The notes beneath the pieces were generated by a model, which searched no databases, was not told the DNA's origin, and was given only the letters and a program-made list of their open reading frames with translations. From Artemisia argyi (taxonomy: Eukaryota > Streptophyta > Magnoliopsida > Asterales > Asteraceae): a DNA stretch of 64,000 bases. A program made the position numbers and the translations under genes. Positions 1-10,934 of this stretch are shown piece by piece. The DNA is taken from assembly GCA_030686995.1 (NCBI GenBank), contig JARVZY010002386.1, positions 1 through 64,000 on the forward strand. The letters run 5' to 3'. Each line of letters opens with the position of its first letter. The first letter of the stretch is position 1.

Positions 1-1632
1 AGAAGCCTCAGGAGGAACAGAATGCTTATCAGTAGGAACATCAGGACACTCAACTTCTATATCTGCTGATGTATCATTAGTAACCACTTCTGGCATAGGA
101 TTAGGAAATACTTCCTTCCTAGAAGCATCAGCAGAAGTCTTATCAGTAGAATGCTTTCTCATGACATAAAGTACTCTTGGATCTTTTTGAACAATGTTAT
201 CAGCAGAATGAGTAGGTGGTGCAGGTCTAGAATCAGTAGCATCCTTCTGAACATTATCTAGTGTGGTAGTAGCAAGAAGTTCAAGTCCTTCCAAATCAAT
301 TGTGTCAGATGCTTTTGTAGTCTCATCATCTGAGTCACACACATCACCTGTTCTTTTCCTTTTCTTGAGCTTAATCTCCAACTTCTTGACTCTTGTAATG
401 AGAGTCAGAACAGCTTCTCCAAGATTCTTCTTGGTGAGATTCAGATCCTTTTCCAACTTGTCCATCTTAGTTACATACCTATTCAATAAAAGAGACAAAG
501 AGGTGAGAGTAACAGGACCTTCAGTTCCACCAACAGGGATATCTGTGGCATTGGAAGCATCATTGGTCCTATTAGTAGAATGATCTAAGTCTACATCTAC
601 ATCAACATGATCCTCAAAGGTAGGTCTCAAGGGACTAGGTGTTGGAAGTCTTGTAAACTGTGGAGAATGTACAGGTTGATCAGGGCCTAAGTTCTCAGTG
701 AGCACATGCTCAGGAGAAGTATTAGCCATGGGTGAAGGTATAGGTGTGGGTGGCCTAGGAGAGGGTGGTGGCTGAACATCAGTAGCAATTGATGCACTTG
801 CATCAGTAGCAACTTCAGTCCTGTCAGGGGAATCCTCTAGTGCTTGAGCATCAGTAGGATCCTGACCACCAGCAGTTGCATCAGCAGCTACTACATCAGG
901 GGCATTGCCAACGGGCAACATAGCAGGGAGTAAGGGTCTATGAACTCCTTTATAGTTGGTTTTCATTTGAGCAAAAAACTTACTTGATAACCCCTTAACA
1001 GGCAAATGGGTAGGATCAGTGGTTTGAATACCTAAAATAATTTGAAGAAACCTAGGATACATTAAATATTTAAGTTTGGTATCCTTAACATTACCAAGCA
1101 TTTCATCAAATATATACTTAGAAAAGTTAAAGGTTCTTCCTTGAGAAAGACACATAATGGCAAGAGCAATGTCTGTTGAAAATTGATCCCATCCACCAGA
1201 CTTAGAACTCATACACTGAAGCAAAGTGTGTGTCAAAAATCTCCATTTAGGGCAAAACAAATTCTTGTACCACACTTTCCCATTTCCACTATATCCGATA
1301 GCCTGAAGACCTGCAAGTATTTCTTCCTTAGCCAATTCGCGCTCCCCACCTTAATTGTAGTTGAGTTCTGACCAATGACTCAGTGACAACACATTCTCCC
1401 CCATCTACCATAACAACAATCTCTGTTGGTCCATTATTAACAGACCGCGTACTTGCCGTACGCCAAAATTGTGTAACCAGAGATTCATGAATAACATTAG
1501 GATAATGGATTAAGGCATATGAATCTTGGATCTTTGGAGAAATTCCATCATTCCCACGTAGTGATCATCACCCTTACCACGACCTAGAAAAGCATGTTTG
1601 TTATGATCACCTTTGAAAAGTAGTTCAGCCAT
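1..1632 (-). pseudogene. Extra post-pol ORF of copia-1 (partial, frameshifted)
   Basis: The reading frame starts at an ATG at 1632 and runs off the left edge. It is homologous along its length to the long ORF at 59561-62413. Shared stretches include a YALI...QFW motif near the N-terminus, CPKWRFLTHTLLQC, GRTFNFSKYIFDEM and LMYPRFLQ. A region rich in Ser, Ala, Asp and Pro and then a Lys-rich coiled segment follow. Two frame changes, near 1545 and 1345, split the N-terminal part, so this copy is broken. I recognise the family as an ORF that commonly accompanies copia pol in Anthemideae genomes; its function is not known to me. Its place between pol and the 3' LTR is that of the env-like ORF of Sireviruses, but I see no clear membrane segment and do not call it an envelope gene. 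Confidence 0.7.
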
Positions 1633-2171
1633 CGATTGATAAGAAGAAATTTAGGTTGGGAGTGCTGAATAATGTTGAAATGGTTTTTAAAATGTTATAA
1701 CAAGAGGGAATCAGTTAAGTGGGATTTGCACGTCGTGGTTAATTATGGAAGTTACCAAACGTGGAATGTAATTGGCATGAATTATGGAAAACAATCTTTG
1801 ACCAATAATCGACTTTATAATATCCCAATTAAACTGACTCGTCATCAGAAACCAAGTCAAACGGCAGAAACCAAATGGTCAATCCGTAGAAATAAATCAA
1901 TCGTTGACTACGGTCAACCATTCATTAAGCAGCAACATCCGCAGAATCAAACAGCAGAATCACAACTTCAGTGGTAACCAAATATCTTTGAAAATCTCTT
2001 TGGTCAAATTTTGATTCACCCTTAATTATCTTTAAACCACCTCGCATTTATGGTAATAAATACACACGGTTTGGATGGTCTTATAAATATAGGGTAATGA
2101 TTCCCAAATATTACCACACAACTTTAAGAATACAAATCCCTAATCACAAATCCACCAAGCAATTAAGAACC
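1633..2171. promoter_or_regulatory. Divergent spacer with TATA box for the small plus-strand gene
   Basis: This spacer separates the minus-strand ORF (ATG at 1632) from the plus-strand ORF (ATG at 2172). A TATA box, TATAAATATA, lies at 2082-2091, about 80 bp before the plus-strand ATG. The leader is A/C-rich, as in the two sister genes at 3129 and 63381. Between about 1845 and 1965 there are several short words such as GCAGAAACC and GCAGAATC, which belong to the copia-1 word family described in the findings. Confidence 0.5.
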
Positions 2172-2699
2172 ATGGCATCCAATCCGAGTATCATCAATCT
2201 TACTTCTGACTCATCTGATTCATCAGAATCACTAACATCTCCATCACCACTCAGAATGCCAACCCTCCTACGGGGTCTGACAAAAGGGCAAGCCAAAAAG
2301 AAGTGACATGATGTACCTGCTCCAAGTTCATCATCAGAGGATCTTCCACCATATCCATATGAAATTGATGATCCTGAATACCAGAGAGAGATGGAGAGAA
2401 AGTGGAATGCATTGGAGAGGGCAAACAGAGCCCCCAATCCTAATGAGTCTCCTTCCAGCTTCACTTCTACTGATGAAGATGATGATGAGAATGATGTACT
2501 CTACAACCCTACAACACCTGTGAAGGCCCAATCCTCTCGTCCAAAGCGACCATCAAGGGTAAGAAGGTCAAATCCACCATTGCCAAAGACAAGGAAAGTG
2601 GTGATTGGGTTGCCTTGTCCCCAGCAGCAAGGAATCTTCAACAACAACAAGGGCAAGGAGAAGATGGCTGATGGCAAGGGCAAGAGCAAAGTAGAATAG
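2172..2699 (+). pseudogene. Small acidic antisense ORF of copia-1, copy a (one stop)
   Basis: The frame runs from ATG 2172 to TAG 2697-2699 (176 codons) and is interrupted once, by TGA at 2304-2306. The N-terminus reads NPSIINLTSDSSDSS, and the C-terminus is rich in Gly and Lys and ends in a KGKSKVE tail. The same plan is seen at 3129-3548 and 63381-63836. The middle is rich in Ser, Glu, Asp and Pro; the second half is basic. It is encoded opposite to gag-pol of the host element. A TATA box lies at 2082-2091 and an AATAAA signal near 2776, so it looks like an independent Pol II unit. I recognise no domain. The Ser/Asp-rich start recalls SUMO-interacting motifs (hydrophobic residues next to DSSDSS), but this is only a resemblance. 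Confidence 0.55.
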
Positions 2700-3128
2700 G
2701 AAGTGTAGGATTGATAGGCTTGGAATGCTTGTATGAATCTTTCAATCTTATTCCTGTTTGTACTTCTGAAGGTTCAATAAACATGTTACCTTTTTGTCTT
2801 TACTTGATTGTTATTCTTCTGAAAAATTTGCATTCCCCTGAACGAAATAATCTATTATAAACTATCAGCAGGAACAGACATAAGAATGAAGTTTGTGTTA
2901 TCAGCAGCAATTGGTCAAACCCTTGTGACCTTCATCCGTAGAATCCACATAAATGGACAACTTGCACAATTAGTAATTGCTACTGACTCAACTACCTCCC
3001 ATTAACTTGCATTTACTCATATTAATCCCAAATCAAGTCTATATAAAGATGTCTTCAAAGCATAAGCTACTCACAACTCAATAATACACTAATACCAACA
3101 CACCAAAGTCTTCCTAAACACACCAATC
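2700..3128. promoter_or_regulatory. 3' end of antisense gene a and promoter of gene b
   Basis: After the stop at 2699 an AATAAA at about 2776 is followed by a T-rich stretch, as expected for a plant 3' end. A TATA box, TATATAAAG, at 3040-3048 lies about 80 bp before the ATG at 3129. Two copia-1 words (ATCAGCAGGAAC and ATCAGCAGCAA) lie near 2866-2910. Confidence 0.5.
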
Positions 3129-3548
3129 ATGAAATCAAACCCCAAAATTATTGATATTTCCTCTGATTCTTCTTCTGATTCCACCTTTGATATTCCCCAA
3201 ATACAAAGAGCATACTACTATCTTGGGGAGGGACCATCTGAGTTCTGTCCATCTCCTTCCTCATCAGAGGAAACAGAGGAAGCTCCAACTCCTCTTGCTG
3301 TTGTTGTCCCTGATTTTACTCCTGTCACAACATTCCTTACTAGTGAGATGGAAAGGGTTTGTGCTGATATGAGGAAGATCTCTGTCCCTGAAGTGCCACA
3401 GTCCTCTCAAAAGAACAAGGGTCCACTGAAGGTTGTCCTTAGACTTGCTGCTCCCAAGCTCTGGAACAAAGACATGCAATCCAGAGGGGTCCATAAGAGG
3501 ATGCCTGACCCCAAGGACATGGGAAAAGGGAAGAGGAAGATGGAGTAG
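3129..3548 (+). CDS. Small acidic antisense ORF of copia-1, copy b (intact)
   Basis: This is an uninterrupted 139-codon ORF. It starts with NPKIIDISSDSSSDS and ends with a basic tail, GKGKRKME, matching copies a and c. The first half is acidic and Ser-rich; the middle has a hydrophobic PLKVVLRLAAPKLW segment; the end is Lys/Gly-rich and may act in nuclear localisation (inference). A TATA box at 3040-3048 and a leader ending in CACACCAATC precede the ATG. The 3' flank holds AATGAAAG near 3676, where copy a has AATAAA. It lies antisense to the element's pol. It is the only one of the three copies without a stop. No domain is recognised; a SUMO-interacting or nucleic-acid-binding role is speculation. 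Confidence 0.65.
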   Translation: MKSNPKIIDISSDSSSDSTFDIPQIQRAYYYLGEGPSEFCPSPSSSEETEEAPTPLAVVVPDFTPVTTFLTSEMERVCADMRKISVPEVPQSSQKNKGPLKVVLRLAAPKLWNKDMQSRGVHKRMPDPKDMGKGKRKME

Positions 3549-3942
3549 GATTTTGGGCTGTTGAAGGTGGTAGTGTTGTGGTTTTAGAATGTTGCTGGTT
3601 GTTAAGTTGTTAGGTTGTGTCTTTTATAATCCTGATGTTTGGTGGTTTTGATGATGTACTTCCAGTATCTCAATAATGAAAGAACTTTGCATTTTGTCTT
3701 TTACATCTTGTTCCACTGAAAGATATTGTTAAGTACATCTTGTTGCATCAGCAGGAACACAACCTGCACACCAACCATACAAACAGAACACAAAAGACAA
3801 CCATAATAATATACAGAGTTAGTAAGAAATCTGCAAAAATAAAGTTAGTAAACATAATAAAATACATAATATACAACATGTACAATCCTCCCTCGAGGCA
3901 TATGCCTCCCCTGAGGCTTATGCCTCCCCTCAAACATAGCAT
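3549..3942. other. Spacer after antisense gene b with purine-rich tract before pol
   Basis: There is no ORF of note. On the minus strand the segment just after the pol stop holds three purine-rich blocks separated by CATAAGCCTCA- and CATATGCCTC-type spacers (about 3890-3932). They resemble a repeated polypurine tract. A copia-1 word, ATCAGCAGGAAC, lies near 3748. Confidence 0.4.
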
Positions 3943-5291
3943 TCAACGGTTGACCATCCCAATGGTGACAACCAGGTAATTAAACCTAGGTCCATCAAAA
4001 GCCTTTGTTAATAAATCAGCCACATTATCATCAGTATGAATTTTAAGCACTTGAATTAGATGCTTCTCATTTGCATCTCTTATAAAATGGTGCCTAATTT
4101 CAATATGTTTAGTTCTTTGATGAAAAACTGGATTTTTAACAATAGAAATAGTACTTTGATTATCAATGTAGATTTTAGTGTTCATGAAGTTAAACCCATA
4201 ATCCAACATTTGATTCTGAATCCAGAGTACCTGACCACAACAGTTGGCAGCAGCAACATATTCTGCTTCAGTAGTAGAAGTAGCCACAATGGTTTGTTTC
4301 TTGCACTGCCAAGAGATGAGTCTTCTACCAAGAAATTGACAACCTCCTGTTGTGGATTTCCTGTCCAAATTAGCTCCTGCATAATCACTATCACTGTATG
4401 CTTCCAGCACAAATGGTGATTCCCTTGGGTACCAAAGGCCTAACTTGGGTTGGCCTTTGATGTACTTGAAAATCTTCTTCACTGCATTTAGGTGGGAAGT
4501 CAATGCAGTGACTTGATGTCTTGAGCAAGCACTGACAGCAAAGGTAATGTCAGGCCTAGAAGCTGTGAGATACATGAGTGATCCAATCATGGATCTATAG
4601 AGGTGAACATTCACAACCTCATCTTGTTCATTTGGATATTTAAGCTTGGGTGGTTCATATGGAGTAGTGGCAGTCCTCAAAAGTTCAAAGTCAAACTTCT
4701 TCAAGATGTCCTTAACATATTTTTCCTGATGGATAAAGATCCCTTCAGGTTGTTGTTTGACTTGTAGCCCTAAGAAAAAGGTTAATTCCCCAATTGCACT
4801 CATCTGAAATTCACCTTTCATCAAGTCTTCAAATTCCCTGCACCATGCTTCTTTTGTGGATCCAAAAATAATATCATCCACATAGACCTGTACTAGAATG
4901 ATGTCCCTGGAGTTTTTCTTAATAAAGAGGGTCTTGTCAATTGCTCCTCTTCTGTAGCCATGCTCCAAAAGAAATGTAGACAATCTAGCATACCATGCTC
5001 TTGGTGCTTGGTGAAGTCCATACAGTGCCTTGACAACTTTGTACACCTTCTTAGGATTCTGGGGTCTTCAAAGCCTTGTGGTTGAGTGACATAGACCTCC
5101 TCTTCAATTTTGCCATAGAGGAAGGCACTCTTGACATCCATCTGATATACCTTAAACCCCATGTAGGAGGAAAATGCTAAAAATAACCTAATTGCCTCAA
5201 CCCTAGCAACATGTGCAAAGACTTTAGTATAGTCAATCCCTTCTTCTTGTCTGAAACCTTGAGCCACCAATCTTGCTTTATTTCTGACCAC
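3943..5291 (-). pseudogene. pol: copia-1 reverse transcriptase and RNase H
   Basis: Two overlapping frames (4893-5291 and 3943-5046) carry the RT core and RNase H, with a frame change near 5045. Visible motifs are KARLVAQGFRQ, the QMDVKSAFLYG block, ALYGLHQAPRAWY, the catalytic YVDDIIFG, GSLMYLTASRPDI, and the RNase H blocks AYSDSDYAG, KSTTGGCQF and STTEAEYVA. The frame ends shortly after DNVADLLTKAFD, the usual C-terminus of copia pol. This is the best preserved part of the element, but it cannot be read through as one frame. RT would copy the element RNA and RNase H would degrade the template inside the virus-like particle. Confidence 0.85.
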
Positions 5292-6720
5292 AATACCTCT
5301 TGCATTTTAATATCCACTTGGTTCCAATAGCAATTTTCCCTGCAGGAAGATCAACAAGGATCCAAACATCTTGATTCTTGAATTGTTGCATCTCTTCCTG
5401 CATAGCTTCAACCCAACTAGGTTCACTCAAAGCTTGTTTAATGCTTGTTGGTTCAACTTGGGACAAGAAACAAGCAAACAGACAATGCTTCTGATCTGTG
5501 TGATTGTCTCTCTTCTGAGTAGACACATATGTTAGAAATGCACATTGTCCAAACTTGGTATTCTTAATGGCACTCCTGGTTAGAACCATAGCATTTGGAT
5601 CACCAAGTATATTATCTTGAGGATGAATGGTGTTGATCCGTTTAGTGGTAACAAGATTAACATCAATGGAGGTATCAAGATTGGTTAGTGTAGGAGCAAA
5701 GTCTTCATCATAAGAAGCTGATTGAAAAATGCCATCACTTTGTTCAACATTAGCAAGATCTGAGGGAATGGGAAACCTGCCAAAAGGTTCATCTAAACTT
5801 GTGGATGTGTCAGTGGAAACAGGAACTGCAGCAGAATTGCCTTCAACAGAATCAGCAGCTGCATCAGCAGATGCATCAGCAGAAATAGATTTTCTGCTCT
5901 CTTCAACAGCAGCTTGTTTCAAGAGTGCTTCAGTGTCTTGAGCAAATTCAAGACCAAGCCTTTCAGCTTCTTCAGCAGCTGCATGCTTTTGCTTTTTGAG
6001 TCTAGCAAGATCTTCTGCATAGGTTAAGTTTTCCACATCATCAGCAGTTTTGGCATCAGAGGCTTCTTTGTTAGGAGGACCTGCAATATGAATAGTTAGA
6101 GAAGATACAACAATAGGGGGTTCATCACATTCTGAATCACTGTCTGAGTCATCTTCTTGGGTACATGCAATGTTAGGAGTTGACACTTGTATACCTGCAG
6201 AGGAGTTAGTTTTATGTCTTGTATAACCCAAATAATCTGTCAAGTAATCAAGGTCAAAATACCATTCATGACCTTTTCCCCGAGCATTTTCATTATCCTC
6301 CAGAAATTTCAGGTTAAGAGTCTCTTCTATCTTCTTTGCAGCCAAGTTATATACCCTGTAGGCCTTGCTATGAGCTGTGTAACCAACAATATACCCTTCA
6401 GCAGCTTTTGCTTCAAATTTGCCTAAGTGATCACTTGTGTTCAGAATAGTCACTTGACATCCAAAAGGTTTCAAATATTCAATGGTAGGTTTCTTCCCTG
6501 TCAAAAGCTCATAGGGTGTCTTATTATGAGGTTTAGTAATCAACACCATATTCAACACATAACAAGCAGTGCCAACTGCTTCAGTCCAAAACATGGTGGG
6601 AAGTTTAGAGTCAGCAAGCATAGATCTTGCAACCTCTATAAGGGTTCTATTCTTCCTTTCTGAACTTTGTCCCATTGTCAATAAGATTAGCATTTTTGAA
6701 CTTTGTCCCATTGTCACACC
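5278..6720 (-). pseudogene. pol: copia-1 integrase C-terminal part, linker and RT N-terminus
   Basis: An open frame of about 480 codons holds the end of the integrase core (ERKNRTLIEVARSML, FWTEAVGTACYVLN, KTPYELLTGKKP), the GKF region, then a long low-complexity linker rich in Ser, Ala, Asp and Glu, and the RT start (SWVEAMQEEMQQF, GTKWI). The conserved integrase segment before ERKNRT, which should carry the catalytic Glu, is missing. Instead a 20-bp direct repeat (6660-6679 and 6696-6715) marks the site, so a deletion or duplication has destroyed the catalytic core. The SADASADAAADS part of the linker is encoded by copies of the copia-1 word. Confidence 0.75.
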
Positions 6721-6780
6721 TTATACCTTTAATCTTCTTGTTAAGTTGGTTTTCAATGAGAGCCATAAATTCTTTAAGTG

Positions 6781-7515
6781 TCTAAAAGGTTTGATCTTTA
6801 GTCACCAAAAAGAATGTCCAACTAAATCTACTGAAAGCATCAGTGATTACCAAACAGAAGTACTTATGGTCAATACTCCTGATGGATGTTGGACCAAAAA
6901 GATCCATATGAAGTAGCTGCAATGGTTCTGAGATTGTGCTCACAGCAGTAATGGCCTTATAGGAAGCTTTGTGTTGCTTACCCTTGTTACATGCAACACA
7001 ATTGTGTTCATTAGTGAATATCTTGGAAGGAAGTCCATGAACAAGTCCATCTTTAGCAAGCTTGTTGATAACTTTGAAATTAACATGTGCCATTTAGTAG
7101 ATTCATCCAAGGATGCTTTAGCCACCAAGCATGCTAGATCACCTTCTGGCTTGACATCATTCAATTCGAATGTGTAAAGATTATGATTTCTTGGAACCTT
7201 TAGCAATACATGACTGTCATCAGGTATTTTGAAGTCAGGTGAAAGAATGAGACAACCCTCTTCAGTGAAAAGCACAGGAATCTTTTTGTCACAGATTTGT
7301 GGAACTGATAACAAATTGAATCCTTGTAATTCCTTCACATAATAGACATTCTCAAAATCCACCTTTGGAGTTCTAATGGTCCCTTTACCAGTGATTCTTC
7401 CTACTCCACTTCCAAATCTCACTATTCCTCCATTAAAAGGCACAAAATCATGTAGCTTCTCCTGATTCCCAGACATGCTTCTTGAACAACCACTATCAAC
7501 AATACCTAAGTCTTT
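6781..7515 (-). pseudogene. pol: copia-1 protease active site and integrase N-terminus
   Basis: The protease motif DSGCS, followed by RSMSGNQ, is encoded at 7483-7497, which places the Asp-protease active site here. The frame then reads GIVRFGSGVGRITGKGTI (the pre-integrase region), CDKKIPVLFTEEGC and LYTFEL, then a zinc-binding region with CVACNKGKQHKASY, and the first integrase Asp in LHMDLFGP, followed by ITDAFSRFSWTFF. Frame changes occur near 7090 (6940-7476 and 6782-7093 are different frames), and the HHCC region before NKGKQ is damaged. The part is therefore not functional. Confidence 0.75.
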
Positions 7516-7582
7516 ATTAAGAAGAGGATGTTCCTACAACAAAAAAAAGTTAATATACAACAACATGAATATTTGGAGAGAC

Positions 7583-8857
7583 TTAAGTCATGAAAGACTT
7601 GAGCCTGCCCTGTGGATCATTATTATGTAGCCAAGAAGATGAGTTAGATCCATAATTGTTCCTGGAATCCCTGTAGTTATATGGCCTTTTAAATGTCCAA
7701 GAACAATCTGCTGAGGACTTTTCAGTAGAATCCCAATTAGCCCTTCCCAAAAACATTGGGTCATTATATCCATACCAATGATTAAATCCAGAAAATGGTC
7801 TTGACACATATCTATTCCTATTGGCATTCACATATCTATCAGCAGAAACAGACCTATCAGAAGGAACAGACCAATTAGCAGGAATAGAGTTCATTCTGCT
7901 GATGGTGTAATGTGCCTGTGGAACTAATGAGGGTTTGGAATAAGTATTGGTCCACTTTGGTCTAGGTCTATTATTGGCAACAGAAACACCCATCCTCTTA
8001 TCATGAAAATCACAATCCTTAATCAAATGCACTTTGCTACCACAAACAAAACACTTCTTCTTCTTAGAAGATTTATTAAATCCAAAAGATGACTTATTAA
8101 ACACAGAATTATTCAAAGAAACATCAGAAATAGAATTGTTTTGCAAACACTGAAAGGAATTGTTTTCAAAAGTAGTAAATAACAAGTCTTCAGAAGAGGC
8201 TGTCTTAGAAAGAACTTAATTAGCAGCAACTTCAGAGTCCACAGACTTGTAAGATGACTTGACAAAAAGCTTTATTGAGGACTTGGGTGAGTCTGACTTG
8301 GTCTTGGAATCACAGCTGGCATAACTAGAGGTCTCTGAGGCCTTGTCCCTGAAAGAACAAGAGACATATGTATTAGAATCATTACTAGGTATACTTATAT
8401 AGTCAGGGGAGTCATTGATCCTAATGCCAGGGTGTTCCTTTGATTCTGGTAAGTCCAACTTATGGGATGTAGGCTTAGGGGTTCCTATGGTAGTGGGAGA
8501 GTCAGAGTTAGATTTATAAGTAAGGTTTGGCAAGTCTTCAGACTTTTTTCCAAACAGATGGTGTGAACCATCAAAGTCAGAGGTGTTGTTGGTAGGCATA
8601 AATACGCCTCTAATAGGTCCTGGTACAGCATGCATCTCACCTTCCTTTAGATATTTTACGGGAACAGAGTAATTATGACTTTTCTTATCTAAATAGTGAT
8701 TTGCTTCTAGACCAACATATTTCTTAAACCCTAGACCTATCTCAGATGTTACAGACTTACTACTATAGAGCAACCTAGATAATTTATCACCTGAAACTAG
8801 CCACTCTTTATGCCTAGCTACTTCTTTATCCAATTTCTCTTGCAAAACATATTTCAC
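7583..8857 (-). pseudogene. gag: copia-1 Gag C-terminal region with second zinc knuckle
   Basis: Two frames (8216-8857 and 7583-8185) carry the Gag tail. A CCHC-type motif, CFVCGSKVHLIKDC, lies in a Lys-rich context (about residue 48 of the 7583-8185 frame). It is followed by an Asn/Ser/Tyr/Arg-rich segment with SVSADRYVNANRNRY, again encoded by the copia-1 word. The upstream frame is Ser/Asp-rich. A stop lies between the frames near 8216. In Anthemideae copia elements Gag is long and has two zinc knuckles with a coiled coil between them, and this region matches the C-terminal half of that plan. Confidence 0.65.
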
Positions 8858-10413
8858 AGACTCGATTATAGCTTTTTCTTTTTCAGTAAACTTTAATTCA
8901 TTGCTAGTATTTTCTAAATCTCTAATTAAAACTCTAATCTATTCCTCATAAGCCAATTGATTATGTTGAAACCACACCTTCTGTTGTTCTAAAGTTTTAA
9001 GAGCTTCTTTGTAAGTTTGAGCTTCAACAAAACAAGTATTATATTTTGGTTTCATCTCATCATAAGCTTCTTTAAGAGTTTTATATTTAGAATCACAATC
9101 ACATCACAACTAGCCATGCAGGAGACTTGAGGAGAACTGCTTGTTGCATCTTCAGATTCATGCTCATTCCAGTCAACACCAGCATCTATAGCAGTTACCA
9201 AGGCTTTTGATTCTCCAGCCTCCACCTCTTTCTTCTTGTATGCTGAATATCTGGTATTAGCTTCACCCTTCTTGGTCGTGCACTCTCTTGCAAAATGGCC
9301 AATTTCTCCACAAGCATATCACTTCATTTTTCTTCTATCAAAACGAGCTGCATCTTTACCATTAACATTGAGCTTTCTACCAACCTTTTGCTCAAATCTT
9401 CTGACCTTGAGTGAAATCATTGCCATTTGCCAGTTTAAGTCCAATTCTTCTAAAGCAAGTTCATCAATCTGCTCAAAATCTTCATAAGCTAATTGTTGCT
9501 GTTTATCAACTTCAGCAACAAACGAATGAAGTACATCTTCCATCACATTACTAATCTTTGGATGAGTTATTGGATTAGCATTTGAAAAAGACAATGTGGT
9601 AATGGGAAGACTTTGACTGGGAGTGGATGGACTTGAGTAAGTATGTGGCATGTAGTTTGAGTTAGAGCTGATAAATGCAGATTGTGAAGGAGATGCTGCA
9701 TATTGAGAGTGTCCCTTGATGTCGTCTTCCAAAGCTCTGAGTTTGTTGTACAAGTCATCAAATGTGAGATAGTCCAGGCCTCATTTGGTTTTCAAGGATA
9801 TACTAACCTGAGACCATGAGGGAGGTGAGGCTCTTAGAAACCTGGAATTCACCTCCTCATTGTCAGGTCTGGCTAGGAGCTGATTCAAGTGACTCAGTAT
9901 CTTCTGAAACCTATCATAGCCTTTGTGGAGACCCTCTTCTTCAGTTATTCTGAATTCTTGGAATTCTTGTTTCAACATACTCTTTCTCATCCTTTTAGAT
10001 TCTTCATTGCCCCCGAATCTAGTTTTTATAGCCCACCAGATTTCTCTAGGATCAGTCATGGAATGAAAATCTCCCATGTGGTCATCAGGGATTGCTTGAA
10101 GCAAAATAGTTCTTGCTTTGTTCTCCCTTTGTACAGCAAGGATTTCTTCAGCAGAAACTGGTTCCACAATCTTAATGTTGCCATCAGCATCTTTTGTTTG
10201 CTTTTTAGGACGACAGCCATTGAGAATCACATTCCAGAGGTTATAGTCAACACTTGCAATCCAGTTTTGCATATTCATAGCCCAGATCTCATACTCGTCC
10301 TTCCTGAGAAAGGGAAGCTTGGCGTTGCTGTTTGAGAAAGCAACCTGTTGTAGTTGTTGAGTGAGAGAGCTGGTTTCTGTGAAAGTGACATCAGTGGATG
10401 CTTTGTCTCCCAT
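8858..10413 (-). pseudogene. gag: copia-1 Gag N-terminal region with first zinc knuckle
   Basis: The ATG is at 10413. The first 210 codons show the copia Gag domain (LPFLRKDEYEIWAMNMQNWI, then the ARTILLQAIPD and IWWAIKTRFGG blocks). A stop at 9781 interrupts it. The next frame (9319-9753) continues the Gag domain and ends at a TGA that replaces the first Cys of the zinc knuckle; the rest of the knuckle (YACGEIGHFAREC) follows directly in frame. Further stops follow in the coiled-coil region down to 8858. Gag would form the particle and bind element RNA. This copy cannot make a full-length protein. Confidence 0.75.
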
Positions 10414-10467
10414 TGGTTTTAAGTGAAGAGTTATTTGAGTGTGGTTAGGTTACAGAGAGTATCTCGT

Positions 10468-10480
10468 GGATCTGATACCA
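10468..10480 (-). promoter_or_regulatory. copia-1 primer-binding site (tRNA-Met)
   Basis: On the minus strand TGGTATCAGATCC starts two bases after the LTR end. The first ten bases match the complement of the 3' end of plant initiator tRNA-Met (TGGTATCAGAGC). This fixes the LTR boundary and the strand of the element. Confidence 0.85.
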
Positions 10481-10482
10481 CT

Positions 10483-10934
10483 TGTAGGATCTAAACCTTG
10501 ATAGATCTCGAGCCAATAGATCGTTAGCCTACTAATGTAATCACCAGTAAGACTAAATAGATAATCTCTGTGAGCTTGTAGTTATTGCGGAATATAAAAA
10601 CAAACTGTATACTAAACTTTGATCCTCTATGGATCGATATTATTTACTAATAATGTTTTTGAAACTCGTACATAATACAATGACCTAGGGTTCCTTATAT
10701 ACTAGTGGAAACCCTAATCTCTTCTACAAGAAATGTATATTCATAAAAGTCTAGAAGATGTACTAAAGATCTTATCTATAAATAACTAATGTTTATCCAC
10801 GGATTAACTACATCCGCAGTATCACTATGCGTCAGCAGGAACCCGTCATTAGCAGAAACAACTATAAGCTTCCGCAGGATCCTGTCAGCAGTATCCGTCA
10901 GCAGTATTAATTCTGACTTCAATAATTCCTTACA
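10483..10934 (-). repeat. copia-1 5' LTR (452 bp)
   Basis: The LTR begins TGTAGGAT and ends TTCCTTACA in plus-strand reading, so it has TG...CA ends on both strands, and it abuts the PBS. A TATA-like TATAAATAAC lies near 10776 and further A/T-rich segments occur elsewhere. The segment 10826-10915 contains at least six copies of the copia-1 word (CAGCAGGAAC, TAGCAGAAAC, CAGCAGTAT and similar). The partner LTR is outside the window. Confidence 0.8.

Larger units (their letters stand above)
1..10934 (-). mobile_element. copia-1: decayed Ty1/copia retrotransposon, left edge open
   Basis: On the minus strand the order is LTR (10483-10934), tRNA-Met PBS, Gag, protease, integrase, RT, RNase H (ending at 3943), then about 3.9 kb of extra sequence that runs off the window. 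The protease-integrase-RT order defines Ty1/copia. The 3' LTR is not inside the window, so the extra region lies between pol and the 3' LTR, the place where Sirevirus-like copia elements carry additional genes. That region holds one minus-strand ORF and two small plus-strand ORFs. The coding part is broken by many stops and frameshifts, so the copy is not autonomous. It appears to have inserted into the 3' untranslated part of the gypsy element that begins at 10935; the expected duplicate of GTTGG (10935-10939) would lie left of the window. Confidence 0.85.

Noticed and set aside
2304..2306. TGA as selenocysteine or programmed readthrough
   Set aside because: Plants do not use selenocysteine, and sister copy b has a sense codon; simple mutation is enough.
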